A stretch of DNA of 64,000 nt, taken from Okapia johnstoni (Eukaryota > Chordata > Mammalia > Artiodactyla > Giraffidae). Both the position numbers and the translations under genes were made by a program. The notes below the pieces were generated by a model. The model saw only the letters and a list, made by a program, of their open reading frames with translations. It was not told the origin of the DNA and made no database searches. The stretch lies in assembly GCA_024291935.2 (NCBI GenBank), contig CM044306.1, positions 4,660,501 to 4,724,500 of the forward strand, given 5' to 3'. Positions 21,071 to 30,437 of the stretch are shown one piece after another (positions within the stretch are counted from its first letter, which is position 1; each line of letters opens with the position of its first letter).

Positions 21071-22215
21071 TTAGCCTGACGCCAAAACCAGACAAGGACA
21101 TCACGAGAAAATAAAACTAAAGACCAAAACCTCCTACAAATATAGATGCAAAATTCCTCAACTAAACCAAATCCCGCAACATATAAAAAGAGGCCATATG
21201 TCATAACCAAAAGAGATTTATCCCTGGAATGCAAGGTTGGTTTAACATCTGAAAACCCACACAATATGCTATATCAACAGGATAAAACAATGAAAAACAA
21301 TTATCTCAATAGATACAGAAAAAGCATTTGATGGAATCCTACACTGTTTCATGATTAAAAAAAAAAAAAGAAAGAAAACACCCTCAGCAAACAAGGAACA
21401 GAAGGGACCTTTCTTGACCTGACATACAGCATCTATGAAAACCCCACAGCTAATATCATACCTCGTACTTAATGGGGAAAGACTGAAAGCTTTCTTCTTA
21501 AGAACATGAATAAGACAAGGATGCTCGCGCTTACTGTTTCTGTTCAACATCATCCTCGAGGTTCTAGCCGGAAATTAGATTTTTAAAGAAATCATTGAGG
21601 CTTCTACACTGGAAAGGAAAGAGTAAAACTCTCCCTATATGAAAATAACATTAGTTTCTATACAGAAAATGCAAGGCAACTCACAAAGTGATCATTAAAG
21701 CTATAAATGAATTCAGTAAAGCTTCAGGCTACAAGATAAATATAACTCCCCAATCTACTACACACGAACAAAACGTCACAAAGGCTTGAAAACTGACCCC
21801 CAAAGTAGTGGAATGAGGTTCGCAACGTTGTAAAAGGTCTCATTCCCCGTCCTGAGCACCGGGAAGGTCAAGGTCGGGTGCACACTCCCTGCACACCCCG
21901 GTCATGGTCAGGGAGGGCCCAGGGGGCCTATGGAGATCCGCACTCCTCCGGGAAGCATGCCTCCATTAAACAGCAGACAAAATGCACCATGACAAAGTGC
22001 TCCAAGAAACTAAAACAGCAAATTATCAAGTGATACAGCAATCCCACCTTTGGGTATATAAACAAAAGAATTGAAAGTAGGATCTCAAAGAGATATTGGT
22101 GCATTCATGTTCACAGCAGCATTATTTACAATAGCTCAGAAACGGAAGCAACCTGAGGATTCATCAACAGATGAGCAGATAAACAAAATGTGGTCCACAC
22201 ATACAATGGAATTGC

Positions 22216-22434
22216 AGGCATGCGTGCTAAGTCGTCTCAGTTGTGTCTGACTCTCTGCGACCCCATGGACTATAGCCCGCCAGGCTCCTCTGTCCATGGG
22301 ATTCTCCAGGCAAGAATACTGGAGTGTGTTGCCATGCCCTCCTCTAAGGGATCTTCCCAACCCAGGGATCAAACCTGCATCTCTTATGTTCCCTGCATTG
22401 GTAGGTGGGTATTAGGGCACCAACTGGGAAGCCT
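22216..22434 (-). mobile_element. Bov-tA SINE nested in L1
   Basis: Full reverse copy from CGTGCTAAGTCGTCTCAGTT to ACCAACTGGGAAGCC. It interrupts the L1 phrase between ACATACAATGGAAT and ACATCAGTCAGCC, so it inserted after the L1. Confidence 0.94.
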
Positions 22435-22542
22435 CCACATGGAACATCAGTCAGCCTTAAAAAGGAAGGAAATTCCAACATCTGCTACAACACGGATGAA
22501 CCTTAAGGACATCAATAAATCTGTCATAGAAAGACAAATAAA

Positions 22543-22797
22543 AGGGGTTTCCCAGTGGTCCAGTGGTTAAGTAAGAATCCACCTTGCAATTCAGAGGGTG
22601 CATGTCCGATCCCTGGTCTGGGAAGATCCCACATTCCTTGGGGCGATTAAGCCCCTGCACCACAACTACTGAAGCCTGAGTGCCCTAGAGCCCATACTTC
22701 GCAACAAGAGAGCAGCCTCCGCTTGCTGCAACTCGAGAAAAACCTGAACACAGTGAAGACGTGGTGCAGAGAAAAATATAATAAATACATTTTTTAA
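22543..22797 (+). mobile_element. CHR-type SINE nested in L1
   Basis: GGGGTTTCCCAGTGGTCCAG, GTCCGATCCCTGGTCTGGGA, GCACCACAACTACTGAAGCC and CTTGCTGCAACTCGAGAAAA, with an A-rich end (AATATAATAAATACATTTTT). It interrupts the same L1 3' UTR. L1 sequence resumes at GACAGAATGATCCCC near 22847. Confidence 0.9.
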
Positions 22798-22927
22798 AGT
22801 TACAGAGCAGGGAATAACATTTTTAAAATAACAATAAAAAGACAAAGACAGAATGATCCCCTTTATATGAGGTTCCTGGAGGCAGTCGTCAAAGTCACAG
22901 AGCCCGAACGCAGAGCAGGGGTTGTCT

Positions 22928-22976
22928 GGGGCTGGGCGGGGGTGGGGGTGGGAGTGGAGGCGTGGGGGGAGGGGGG
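22928..22976 (+). other. G-quadruplex-prone run inside L1 3' UTR
   Basis: Five G-tracts of three or more occur in 25 bp at 22928-22952 (GGG, GGG, GGGGG, GGGGG, GGG with loops of 1-3), followed by two more long G-runs. It satisfies the G3+N1-7 pattern. L1 3' UTRs are known for G-rich polypurine tracts, so this is part of the element. Confidence 0.8.
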
Positions 22977-23112
22977 TTGCTTACTGGGGACAAGGTTTCA
23001 GTTTTTTCTTAAGATGAAAAGAGTTCTGGGGATAAAGAAGATGATGGCTACACAACAATGTGATGTACTTACTGACATCATACACTTAAAAATGGTTAAT
23101 TTTACGTCTGTA

Positions 23113-23335
23113 AGCTTGTGTGCTAAGGCACTTCAGCCGTGTCCAACTCTTCGCAACCCCATGGACTGTAGCCCGCTAGGCTCCTCTGTCCATGGGATTC
23201 TCCAGGCAAGAGTACTGGAGTGGGCTGCCATGTCCTTCTCCAGGGGATCTTTCCGACCCAAGGATCGAACCTGGGTCTCCTGCGGCTCCTGCAGTGCAGG
23301 CAGATTCTTTACCCCTGAGCCACCAGGGAGGCCCC
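23113..23335 (-). mobile_element. Bov-tA SINE nested in L1
   Basis: Full reverse copy, from TGTGCTAAGGCACTTCAGCC to GAGCCACCAGGGAGGCCC. The flanks TTTACGTCTGTA (23101) and TTTATGCATGTA (23336) look like a decayed target-site duplication with three differences in 12 bp. Confidence 0.94.
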
Positions 23336-23487
23336 TTTATGCATGTATACTCTCTCACAATTAAATTTTTTTTAATAAGACAAAACAAAACACTACGACA
23401 GATTGAAAGAGAAGAGACATCATGGAAAAAAGGAAAAAACTTTTTTCCTGCTTTTTGAACAAGAGACATTGCCTCTTCATTTTGCGT

Positions 23488-23560
23488 GCTACTGCTACTG
23501 CTGCTGCTGCTAAGTCACTTCAGTTGTGTCTGACTCTGTGCGACCCCATAGACGGCAGCT
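23488..23560 (-). mobile_element. Bov-A2 SINE fragment
   Basis: GCTACTGCTACTGCTGCTGC, TAAGTCACTTCAGTTGTGTC and GCGACCCCATAGACGGCAGC are the end of a reverse Bov-A2. The sequence then leaves the element abruptly, so only about 70 bp remain. Confidence 0.9.
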
Positions 23561-23999
23561 GAGGTCCCGCCAATTGTGCGATCGTCTGTCCTCCCGCCAG
23601 AGAAAGCTGGCATGTCTCTGGCTGTCATTCGGTCACCTGCAGTGAGACGCTGGCCTGAAGAGGTCCTGTCCTCTGCAGTGCTCCCTCTCTGCCCTGACTG
23701 GGAAAAGCAGTGACCTTGGGAAGCGTAACCCCCTTTGGAAGGGCCAGTAGACACGGGGTGGGAGGTCTCCTAAGGCCCTCTTCTCCACTTTCCTTCTAGA
23801 ACCTTGTCTCTCACGCTGTGGCGTGCTTCCTGGCACAGGGGAGCCTTGACGATGCTCATTTGCCCCCTGACCTCCCACCTGGAGATGGTCAAGGGTGAAC
23901 GCTGGCCGGGGGCTGAGGTCAAGGCGCCAGACAGAAGGCTCGGGGCCATGGCAGTTCCCGTGCCAGGCTGGGCCATGGGGTGTTTGGCCAGCGGTCCTG
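23561..23999. other. Unassigned non-coding stretch
   Basis: About 0.44 kb, GC-rich, with short overlapping open frames on both strands but no recognisable domain or repeat. Confidence 0.5.
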
Positions 24000-24150
24000 G
24001 GTCAGCAGCGCTGGTTTGAGTTTGGGAAATGGTGTGGCTTTGGGCAAGTCACTTGCTTTCTGACTTTCTCTGGCATGAAATGAGGCTTCCTGAGGTCTCT
24101 CCCAGAGCCAAGGTCAAGTCAGAAGGACATTGCTCGTTTGTAACATGACG
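24000..24150 (+). mobile_element. MIR SINE fragment
   Basis: GTGTGGCTTTGGGCAAGTCA, CTTGCTTTCTGACTTTCTCT and GCATGAAATGAGGCTTCC follow the MIR core (the GGGCAAGTCACTT motif). Confidence 0.75.
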
Positions 24151-24874
24151 ATGGTGTCTCGGCCTCCGTGACTTTTTCCATCACTTCTCCCTTGCCTGCA
24201 CTGAAAACTACCCATATCTCAGGCCCCTCAGTCTCCTGCGAAGCCCCCCTGAGCAGGCCTGGGGCCGCCTCCACTCCCCCACCTTCAGGCTGGCATCACA
24301 CAGGAGGGCGGCCCCCAGCCCGCGCTTCTGGACAGAATGAAAACCGCGACGCCCCATCTGATGGAATCACACCGAAGAAAGGAAACTTGTCTTTTAAGAA
24401 CAAGCGAGAGGCTGATGACTGAAGGCCCAAAGAATTTTGTGGTTGGACCTTTTTTTTTTCCTGTTGTTTGTTTTCTGGCACAATCTGCCTCTGTTTCGGA
24501 GCCGACGGCCGCGGTGCCTGTGACAAAGGCCTCTTTCTTACGACAGTTTAATAGCTCCGATGTGGGGGACAGCCCCGACTCCCGCGGGGCAGCCTCTGGA
24601 GGCGGCCTCTCAGGAAAGGAGAGAGCCTCAGCTTTCTTCCAGTCGGGTCCAGAGTGAACTGAGAGGCTTAAGGAAACAACAAGAAACCAAACCAAATGGG
24701 AAACTCCTTTCAAAACGGGAAGTGAAGGCTTGGGGTGGGGAAGACAGAAGGCGTCGGGAGACTGGAGAGACTGGATCCAAGAGGGATGCTCAGAGCTCAC
24801 TGTCCACTGTGGGCGGAGGGGGAGAAATCTATGTGGAGGCAGGGAGATGCAGATGGAGACGGGGTGGGCGGGCG
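24151..24874. other. Unassigned stretch, locally CpG-containing
   Basis: About 0.7 kb. Around 24.49-24.60 kb there is a small CpG-containing patch (GGAGCCGACGGCCGCGGTGC). A 216-codon minus-strand frame (24935 to 24285) spans it, but the protein is low-complexity and shows no domain. It is too short and sparse to call a CpG island. Confidence 0.45.
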
Positions 24875-25207
24875 TGTGTATCGGTTCCCCACGGCCGCCG
24901 TAACCAAGGGCTGCCCTCCAGGTGGATGAAGACAACAGAGATGCGTTCTCATGGTCTGGAGGCTAGATGCTCAAAAGCAAGGCGTCAGCAGGACCACCCT
25001 CGCTCGGAAATCTCTAGGGAAGGTCCTCCCTTGGCATGCCCAGCTTCCGGCGGCAGCGGGCACTCCTGAACACTTCTTGACTTCTGGCTGAGTCACTCTG
25101 ATCTCTGGTTCCCTCGGGGTGTCTCTGCATTGTCACCCAACCTCCTCCCGTGTGTGTGTCTGTGTCTCATCTCCTTGTCTCATAAAGATACTGGTCATAA
25201 TGGATTT
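24875..25207 (-). mobile_element. MLT1-like MaLR LTR
   Basis: The plus strand reads TGTGTATCGGTTCCCCACGG, CCGCCGTAACCAAGG, TCTCATGGTCTGGAGGCTAG, GCAAGGCGTCAGCAGGACC, then CTCATAAAGATACTGGTCAT, the antisense order of MLT1-type LTRs. The adjoining Bov-tA at 25208 cuts into or abuts its end. Confidence 0.72.
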
Positions 25208-25424
25208 GCGTGCGTGCGTGCCTGCTCGGTTGCTTCAGTCATATCTAACTCTTCTGCGACCCCATGGACTGTAGCTCCTCCGTCTGTGGGATTTCCCAGG
25301 CAAGAATCCTGGAGTGGGCTGCCATTTCCTCCTTCAGGGGATCTTCCCGACCCAGGGATTGAACCTGTGTCTCTTTTGTCTCCTGCACTGGCAGGTGGAT
25401 CCTTTACCATTGCGCCTCCTGGGA
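25208..25424 (-). mobile_element. Bov-tA SINE
   Basis: Reverse copy from GCGTGCGTGCGTGCCTGCTC to GCGCCTCCTGGGAAAAT. A small internal deletion removes the usual CCCACCAGGC part. It lies at the end of the MaLR LTR. Confidence 0.92.
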
Positions 25425-25494
25425 AAATAATCCTGCACGTGGAAAACACTCACTAAATGTTTCACAACTACCAGAGGCAGGGCTGGGGGGCAGA

Positions 25495-25650
25495 GAGCTG
25501 GGGCTGGGGTGTTAATTCTGGGCTTCCCCACACCTGCCACCTGCCATGAGCTTGACCTCAGGGGAAGTCCCCGGGCTCCGGATTCTCACCTGGCTCCTGG
25601 GAGGGCGGTGAGGACTGAGCAGTGTGTGTAAACAGTCCCTAGAGGCAGCC
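25495..25650 (+). mobile_element. MIR SINE fragment
   Basis: GCCACCTGCCATGAGCTTGA, CCTCAGGGGAAGTCCCCGGG, GGATTCTCACCTGGCTCC and GTGAGGACTGAGCAGTGTGT follow the MIR order. It is diverged. Confidence 0.6.
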
Positions 25651-26582
25651 AGCAGCGCAGCGCCGCGAACCCCCTAATGAGCCCGGGCCAGCCCGGCAAA
25701 AGGCAGCGCATTCAACAGCAGCAGCCCATCCGAGTCCCGCTGGTGACTCTGGAAAGCGCAGTTGCTTTCTGCCTCTCGTTGTGTGTGACAAGCGGTCCCG
25801 GAGGATGGACACAGCAGTGGTGGGAACGCAGGAGGGAGTAGTCTGTGTCACCCTCAGCGACTGGGAAAGCAACAAAGAATCGACGAAGCTGCTCTTCAAG
25901 AGCCTTGCGGGGTCCGCACCTCCCCCCAAGCCCGCCCTGGGCTAGACAGAGCACACGCTGTGCCGAGATCGGTTCCCGGTGCCAAGACGGTCAGCCCTGT
26001 CTCCAGGCACTCGGGTGGGGGTGGCGGGGGGCCGCGGAGGAGGAGGCCCTGCACAAACGGGCTCCTTGTGTTGCTGATGTGAGAAGCGGCCGCTGGGCAG
26101 ACAGGACAGGGCAGCTCGGAGCCGCCTCCTTGTTCTGGGCCCAAACCTCGTGCGGTGACACTGGGGGACCAGAGAGAGTCCAGGGAAGCGGGTGGGGGGT
26201 GTGTGCAACAGAGAAGTAGCTGGTGCTGTACAGAGGGGGCTGCCCACTCTAAAAGCATCCACAGAATTCAGGCAGGCCATCAAGGTCAGGTGCAGAGCAG
26301 ACCATGCCCAGCCTGGTCCCGGGCCCCATGCAGAGAACAGAAGAGGCCCTCGGCAAGGGTGCAAGATGGGGAAACAGATACACACAGTATCAGAGTGAGA
26401 GCCGTGTGCACGCCAGCTCAGTGCAGAGACAAGACAGCAAAGCCAGCCTGGGAGGGCCAGGGAGGGCAAGGGGAAGGAAGGCTGTGAAGGCACAGCGTCT
26501 GCAGGCGGAGCCCGAGTCACAGGAGATCAGATGTCCCACGCTCCTGGACACGGGCCTCAGGCCTGGAACCCGCGGAACCCTT
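25651..26582. other. Unassigned GC-rich stretch
   Basis: About 0.9 kb, GC-rich with several open frames on both strands, typical of chance frames in GC-rich DNA. No domain or repeat was recognised. Confidence 0.5.
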
Positions 26583-26633
26583 GTCTACTGCAGGCAGGCG
26601 GATTCTTTCCTACTGAGCCGCCTGGGAAGCCCG
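26583..26633 (-). mobile_element. Bov-tA SINE head fragment
   Basis: GCAGGCGGATTCTTTCCTAC followed by TGAGCCGCCTGGGAAGCCC is the tRNA-like start of a Bov-tA in reverse orientation. About 50 bp remain. Confidence 0.85.
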
Positions 26634-27195
26634 AGAACATAATTACATATTATTATTGAAAAGGGCTTCTGTGAATTCAAATAGAGAGAGAAGTTAAGTC
26701 CTTGTCTGGTGGGGGGAGGTGGGGGGTGGTGGTGCAGAAAGGACTCCGTTTTATCCTGAGTTTATGAACTAATTTTTGGTGATAAATACAGATTGTAAGA
26801 GAGAGTGATTGGCTGTGAAAGCACCTTTGTTTCAATGCCTTTACTTTGCAAAGTAGAAAAGGTAGCATTTGTACATCAGTCTTCACATGCCTGGGGGACA
26901 CTGTTACTGTCCCACAAACACTAGCAGTCCTAGAACCACAGCTGCCACCCTCCTTTCTCACGTGACACAGCTGGAAACTGAAGTGCAGAGCCCAGGACGC
27001 AGGCAGGCGGCCAGGCGTGTGGTTCCCAGTCTCGCCCTGACGCCCCACGACCGCACGGTGGCGCTGTCTGCCAACCAGCTGCCGATTCCACTGGCTCCTG
27101 CTGACTCGAGGTAAGGCCGGGCAGCTGTGTAGGGGGCGGGAAAGGAAAATGTACTTATGGCAAGGAGCTGTCAATAGATGATTCTAGAATTCCAG
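26634..27195. other. Unassigned stretch, weak MIR trace
   Basis: CACAGCTGGAAACTGAAGTG near 26967 is reminiscent of MIR in reverse orientation, but the similarity is too short to bound. A CTCF-like core (CGGTGGCGCTGTCTGCC, near 27056) deviates at one key position and was not annotated separately. Confidence 0.4.
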
Positions 27196-27543
27196 GCTGG
27201 AAGACTCTTCCGAGTCCCTTGGACTGAAAGGAGATCAAACCAGTCAATCCTAAAGGGAATCAGTCTTAAATATTCACTGGAAGGACTGTTGCTAAAGCTG
27301 AAGCTCCAATGCTTTGGCCACCTGATGCAAAGAGCTGACTCATTGGAAAAGACCCTGATGCTGGGCAAGACTGAGGGCAGGAGGAGAAGGGGACGACAGA
27401 GGATGAGATGGTTGGATGGCACCAGCGACTCGATGGACATGAGTTTGAGTAGACTCCGGGAGTTGGTGATGGACAGGGAAGCCTGGCGCGCTGCGGTTCA
27501 TGGGGTCACAAAGAGTCGGACACGACTGAGCGACTGAACTGAA
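27196..27543 (+). mobile_element. BovB LINE 3' end (5' truncated)
   Basis: GAAGACTCTTCCGAGTCCCT, AGATCAAACCAGTCAATCCT, TTTGGCCACCTGATGCAAAG, GGACGACAGAGGATGAGATG and GTCGGACACGACTGAGCGAC. It is one of the best preserved BovB ends here and reaches the terminal GAACTGAA. Confidence 0.95.
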
Positions 27544-28028
27544 GAATTCCAGGCAAGGTAGTTTGATGGGTTCAAGAGAAGAGCTTGTCTGCATCAAACA
27601 GGATGGAAGGTGCCATCTGCAATTGCAAATGAAAGCAGCACAAGAATTTCCTTCCAGTTTTGCTGACATGACGGAAGGGGTGGCGGAGGGGAGGAGCCTG
27701 TGTGTGGGGCTGGTTGGGTATGCCCTCACGCTGGGGTTCCACGTCTCAGGCTAGACACCGCTCTGCAGGGAGCCAAGGCTGTGCCATGGCTTCCTCCACC
27801 CGGGAAAGCTGAGATCCAGGTCAGAAGGTCAAGATTAGCAGCCTTGAGGAAGAGACGGTCTCGTCAGGACTCCCCAGAAGTCTGGGAACTTGGTCCCATC
27901 ATAGGGAGGTCTGCGGCGTTAGCAGAGCAGCCTGCAACTTGGAGATGGCCCTGGCAGCCTGCTCCTTAAAAGATGCTGAGTGAACACCAATGAAAGAATT
28001 TATGTTTTATTTTCCCAAGTGCCCTCCA
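27544..28028. other. Unassigned non-coding stretch
   Basis: About 0.5 kb between BovB and a SINE pair. No repeat or gene was recognised. Confidence 0.5.
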
Positions 28029-28139
28029 GGGCTTCCCTGGTAGCTCAGTGATGAAGAATCCACCTGCCAAGCCAGGAGACATGGGTTCAATCCCTGGTGG
28101 GAAACTAAGATACAGCAAGGCACGTGGTGCACCCAAAAA
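28029..28139 (+). mobile_element. Short tRNA-derived SINE (CHR/SINE2 type)
   Basis: GGGCTTCCCTGGTAGCTCAG, GGTTCAATCCCTGGTGGGAA, then ACTAAGATACAGCAAGGCAC and GTGGTGCACCCAAAAAGAAA. The tail after the tRNA-like head is the CHR-type GTGGTGCRCC end rather than the Bov-A body. Confidence 0.83.
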
Positions 28140-28149
28140 GAAAGTGCTC

Positions 28150-28359
28150 CTGGCTGCCCTGGAGGTTCAGAAAGATCCCACCTGCTAGTTCAGGAGACAC
28201 AAGAGATGTGAGTTCAATCCCTGGGTTGGGAAGAGTCCCTGGAGAAGGAAATGGCAATACACTCCAGTATACTTGCCTGGGAAACCCTATGGGCTGAGGA
28301 GCCTGGCGGTACAGTCCATGGGGCCATAAAAGAGTCAGACACGATTGAGCGGCTAAACA
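28150..28359 (+). mobile_element. Bov-tA SINE, next to another SINE
   Basis: GGCTGCCCTGGAGGTTCAGA, GAGTTCAATCCCTGGGTTGG, CAATACACTCCAGTATACTT and AGTCAGACACGATTGAGCGG. It follows the previous SINE by about 10 bp in the same orientation. Confidence 0.93.
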
Positions 28360-29110
28360 CGTCTCCTCTCACCACATCAACGAAGTTTGCTCTTCAACAC
28401 TCTGCATTTATCTTGCAAACATGTTTTCCGGATTAAACTTGAACAGAAGTAGGTGGACAACTTGGACAGATGGTTGTGCACATATAGGTCTACGCACCCA
28501 TCAACGGATTAATGTTGACTAACGAGCAGGAAAACGTGTCTACTGCCATCTTTGTTTCTAAACAAATGGCTGCTTAGCTGATTAATGGCTGCTGTCTTAA
28601 ATGAATGCTAATATTTCAACATGCATATCGGTTTTTAAGCCAGGCAGAAGGATATATCTGACTTTTGCTTTGCTCTTTGATCTGAGCAGCAAACACAGAC
28701 TTCAAAGTTTATTCTGATGCCTGCATGTGTAACTCAACGAGCCACGTCAGGTCCAGATGCCGGCTGAGACTGCAGGCATCCTTGACTAAGTGTCTGGGTG
28801 TTGGGTAGCAATGGCTGGTCGGGGCACTCAGCAGAAATAAAAAAAGGTCCAGGACTACCTCGGGGATGTGCTTTGTGGATTCTGCATGGTGCACCGTCAG
28901 GTCAGTGGCCAGCCTCCTCTGCTGCACGCAGCCAGCTGCGGGATGACAGATGCCTCTCGACTTGTGCTTAAGTAGGATGAATGTGATATGTGAGGCCAAA
29001 TCTGAAGCATAAATAGCCTCGCTCTCCCTGCTGATTTGAATTATGCCTGCCACTGAGTTAAGAGCTAAGGGCACGTTTCCTCTCTGGAGCACGCGTCCTC
29101 TGGAGGTAAT
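28360..29110. other. Repeat-free A/T-rich island, possible conserved element
   Basis: No repeat signature in about 750 bp, although the surroundings are dense with retroposons. It holds several homeodomain-core-like sites (GGATTAATGTTGACTAA, GCTGATTAATGG, GAATGCTAATATT) and a TCF/LEF-like CTTTGATCTGA. This looks like a developmental enhancer-type element, but conservation cannot be tested here. Confidence 0.35.
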
Positions 29111-29398
29111 GACACTTGAGGAGGGAAAACCGCTTAAGTGGCCAACTCCCCAAGGACCGGCGGGATGGAGAACGGCTTTGTGGTGAAGCCAGAGAGAAAC
29201 TGCTGTGGGACCTGATCGGGAAGAAGAAAGCCGTGATTCCCTCGAACCGCTGGTGGAGATTCGTCTTCCTCCAGGAGATGTTCGGTTCTGAATGGGTCCC
29301 CTGAAGATGTAGGCCATTTCCTGGGGGAGGAAGGTGGGCCAGGTGGAAGGCCGGTGATGGGCAGGGCACCAGAGCAGCGACGAAGCAGTAGCATCCGA

Positions 29399-29415
29399 AC
29401 ACTAGATGGCAGCAG
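29399..29415 (+). promoter_or_regulatory. Candidate CTCF binding motif
   Basis: ACACTAGATGGCAGCAG matches the common CTCF core CCASYAGATGGCAGC except at its first base. It sits just left of a BovB fragment in unassigned sequence. This is a motif call only. Confidence 0.45.
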
Positions 29416-29453
29416 CCACACACAGATGACTTGCTGGGGACCCCCCCCAGGCG

Positions 29454-29536
29454 GACTTTTTGCCTTTTCCTACTGTTCACGGGGTTCTCGCGGCAAGGAT
29501 ACTGGAATAATTTGCCATTCGTTCCTTCAGTCAAAG
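29454..29536 (+). mobile_element. BovB-related fragment, copy A of a duplicated segment
   Basis: CTTTTTGCCTTTTCCTACTG, GGTTCTCGCGGCAAGGATAC and CCTTCAGTCAAAG match a BovB-related segment. A second, diverged copy with the same two ends occurs at 29763-29847, on the other side of a Bov-tA. Confidence 0.75.
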
Positions 29537-29542
29537 GATGGC

Positions 29543-29757
29543 AGGGCTTCCCTGGCGGCTCAGATGGTAAAGAATCTGCCTGCATTGAGGGAGACCCAGG
29601 TTTGATCTCTGGGTTGGGAAGATCCCCGGCAGGAGGGAATAGCTACCCACTCCAGTATTCTTGTCCCTGGAGAATGCCAGGGGCAGAGGAACCTGGCAGG
29701 CGATAGTCCAGGGGGTTGCAAAGAGTCAGACATGACTGAGTGACATTAACACACATA
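29543..29757 (+). mobile_element. Bov-tA SINE between two copies of a BovB segment
   Basis: GGCTTCCCTGGCGGCTCAGA, GGTTTGATCTCTGGGTTGGG, CCAGTATTCTTGTCCCTGGA and AGTCAGACATGACTGAGTGA. The end runs into TTAACACACATACC. Confidence 0.94.
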
Positions 29758-29762
29758 CCTGT

Positions 29763-30286
29763 AGTCTTTTTGCCTTTTCATACTGTTTGTGGGATTCTCG
29801 AGGCAAGAATATTGGAGTGGTTTGCCGTTTCCTCCTCCAGTCAAAGCTATGGTTTTTCCAGGAGTCATGTATGGATGTGAGAGTTGAAGCATAAAGAAGG
29901 CTGAGCACCAAAGAACTGATGTTTTCAAACCGAGATGCGGGAGAACACTCTTGAGAGTCCCTTGGGCTGCAAGGAGATCCAACCAGTCCGTCCTAAAGGA
30001 GATCAACCCTGAATATTCACTGGAAGGACTGGTGCTGAAACTGAAGCTCCAATACTCTGACCACCTGATGAGAAGAGCCAACTCCTTGCAAAAGACCCTG
30101 ACACTGGGAAAGACTGAGGACAGGAGGAGAAGGCAGCAGCAGAAGATGAGATGGTCAGACAGCATGAATGACTCACTGGACATGAATGTGAGCAAACTCC
30201 AGGAGATGGTGAAGGACAGGGAAGCCTGGCGTGCTGCAGTCCACAGGGTCACAAAGTGTCGGACACAACTTAGTGAATTAACAACC
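29763..30286 (+). mobile_element. BovB LINE 3' part, including copy B
   Basis: It begins with CTTTTTGCCTTTTCATACTG and TTCTCGAGGCAAGAATATTG, then joins CAAAGCTATGGTTTTTCCAG, GTCATGTATGGATGTGAGAG (end of the reverse-transcriptase ORF), CCAACCAGTCCGTCCTAAAG, AGGAGAAGGCAGCAGCAGAA and GTCGGACACAACTTAGTGAA. Point changes and stops disable the frame. Confidence 0.92.
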
Positions 30287-30329
30287 ACAACAACAGCACA
30301 TGTAGTCTTTCCTGGTAGCTGGTGTCACA

Positions 30330-30437
30330 GCTCGGACGGTGAACTTGGCCATGGCTGTGTTCCAATAAAATTTTATCTATAGAAGCAAGTGTTGGGCCCT
30401 ATTTGGCCCACGTTCCAACACTTGCCAACCCCTGCAC
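30330..30437 (+). mobile_element. Old MER-class repeat fragment
   Basis: CATGGCTGTGTTCCAATAAA, ATTTTATCTATAGAAGCAAG and CCCTATTTGGCCCACG with CTTGCCAACCCCTGC follow a widespread mammalian MER-type repeat end. The family is not resolved. Confidence 0.6.

Larger units (their letters stand above)
21071..23112 (+). mobile_element. Old L1 LINE, ORF2 RT part plus 3' UTR, broken
   Basis: From 21078 the DNA follows L1 ORF2 reverse-transcriptase coding sequence: GACGCCAAAACCAGACAAGG, TTTATCCCTGGAATGCAAGG, CAATAGATACAGAAAAAGCA, TTTCTGTTCAACATCATCCT. Stops and frameshifts interrupt every frame. Sequence from about 21.79 to 22.01 kb is not L1-like. L1 resumes in the 3' region: CAGCAATCCCACCTTTGG, ATTTACAATAGCTCAGAAAC, then CAGTCAGCCTTAAAAAGG. 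It is later split by SINEs at 22216-22434, 22543-22797 and 23113-23335. The last L1 piece recognised is TACACTTAAAAATGGTTAAT near 23083. It is a dead element. Confidence 0.85.

Noticed and set aside
24480..24620. CpG island promoter
   Set aside because: Only about 140 bp with modest CpG density, no adjacent exon, and flanked by MIR and MaLR. Too short for an island.
24285..24935. 216-codon minus-strand frame in a GC-rich area
   Set aside because: Serine/proline-rich low-complexity translation, with competing open frames on the other strand, as expected in GC-rich non-coding DNA.
27048..27066. Additional CTCF-like motif
   Set aside because: The core reads CGGTGGCGCT, with C in place of the nearly invariant A before GG, so it was left out.
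28709..29317. 202-codon minus-strand frame over the repeat-free island
   Set aside because: Considered as a possible exon, but there is no domain and no splice-site arrangement. The island is more plausible as non-coding.
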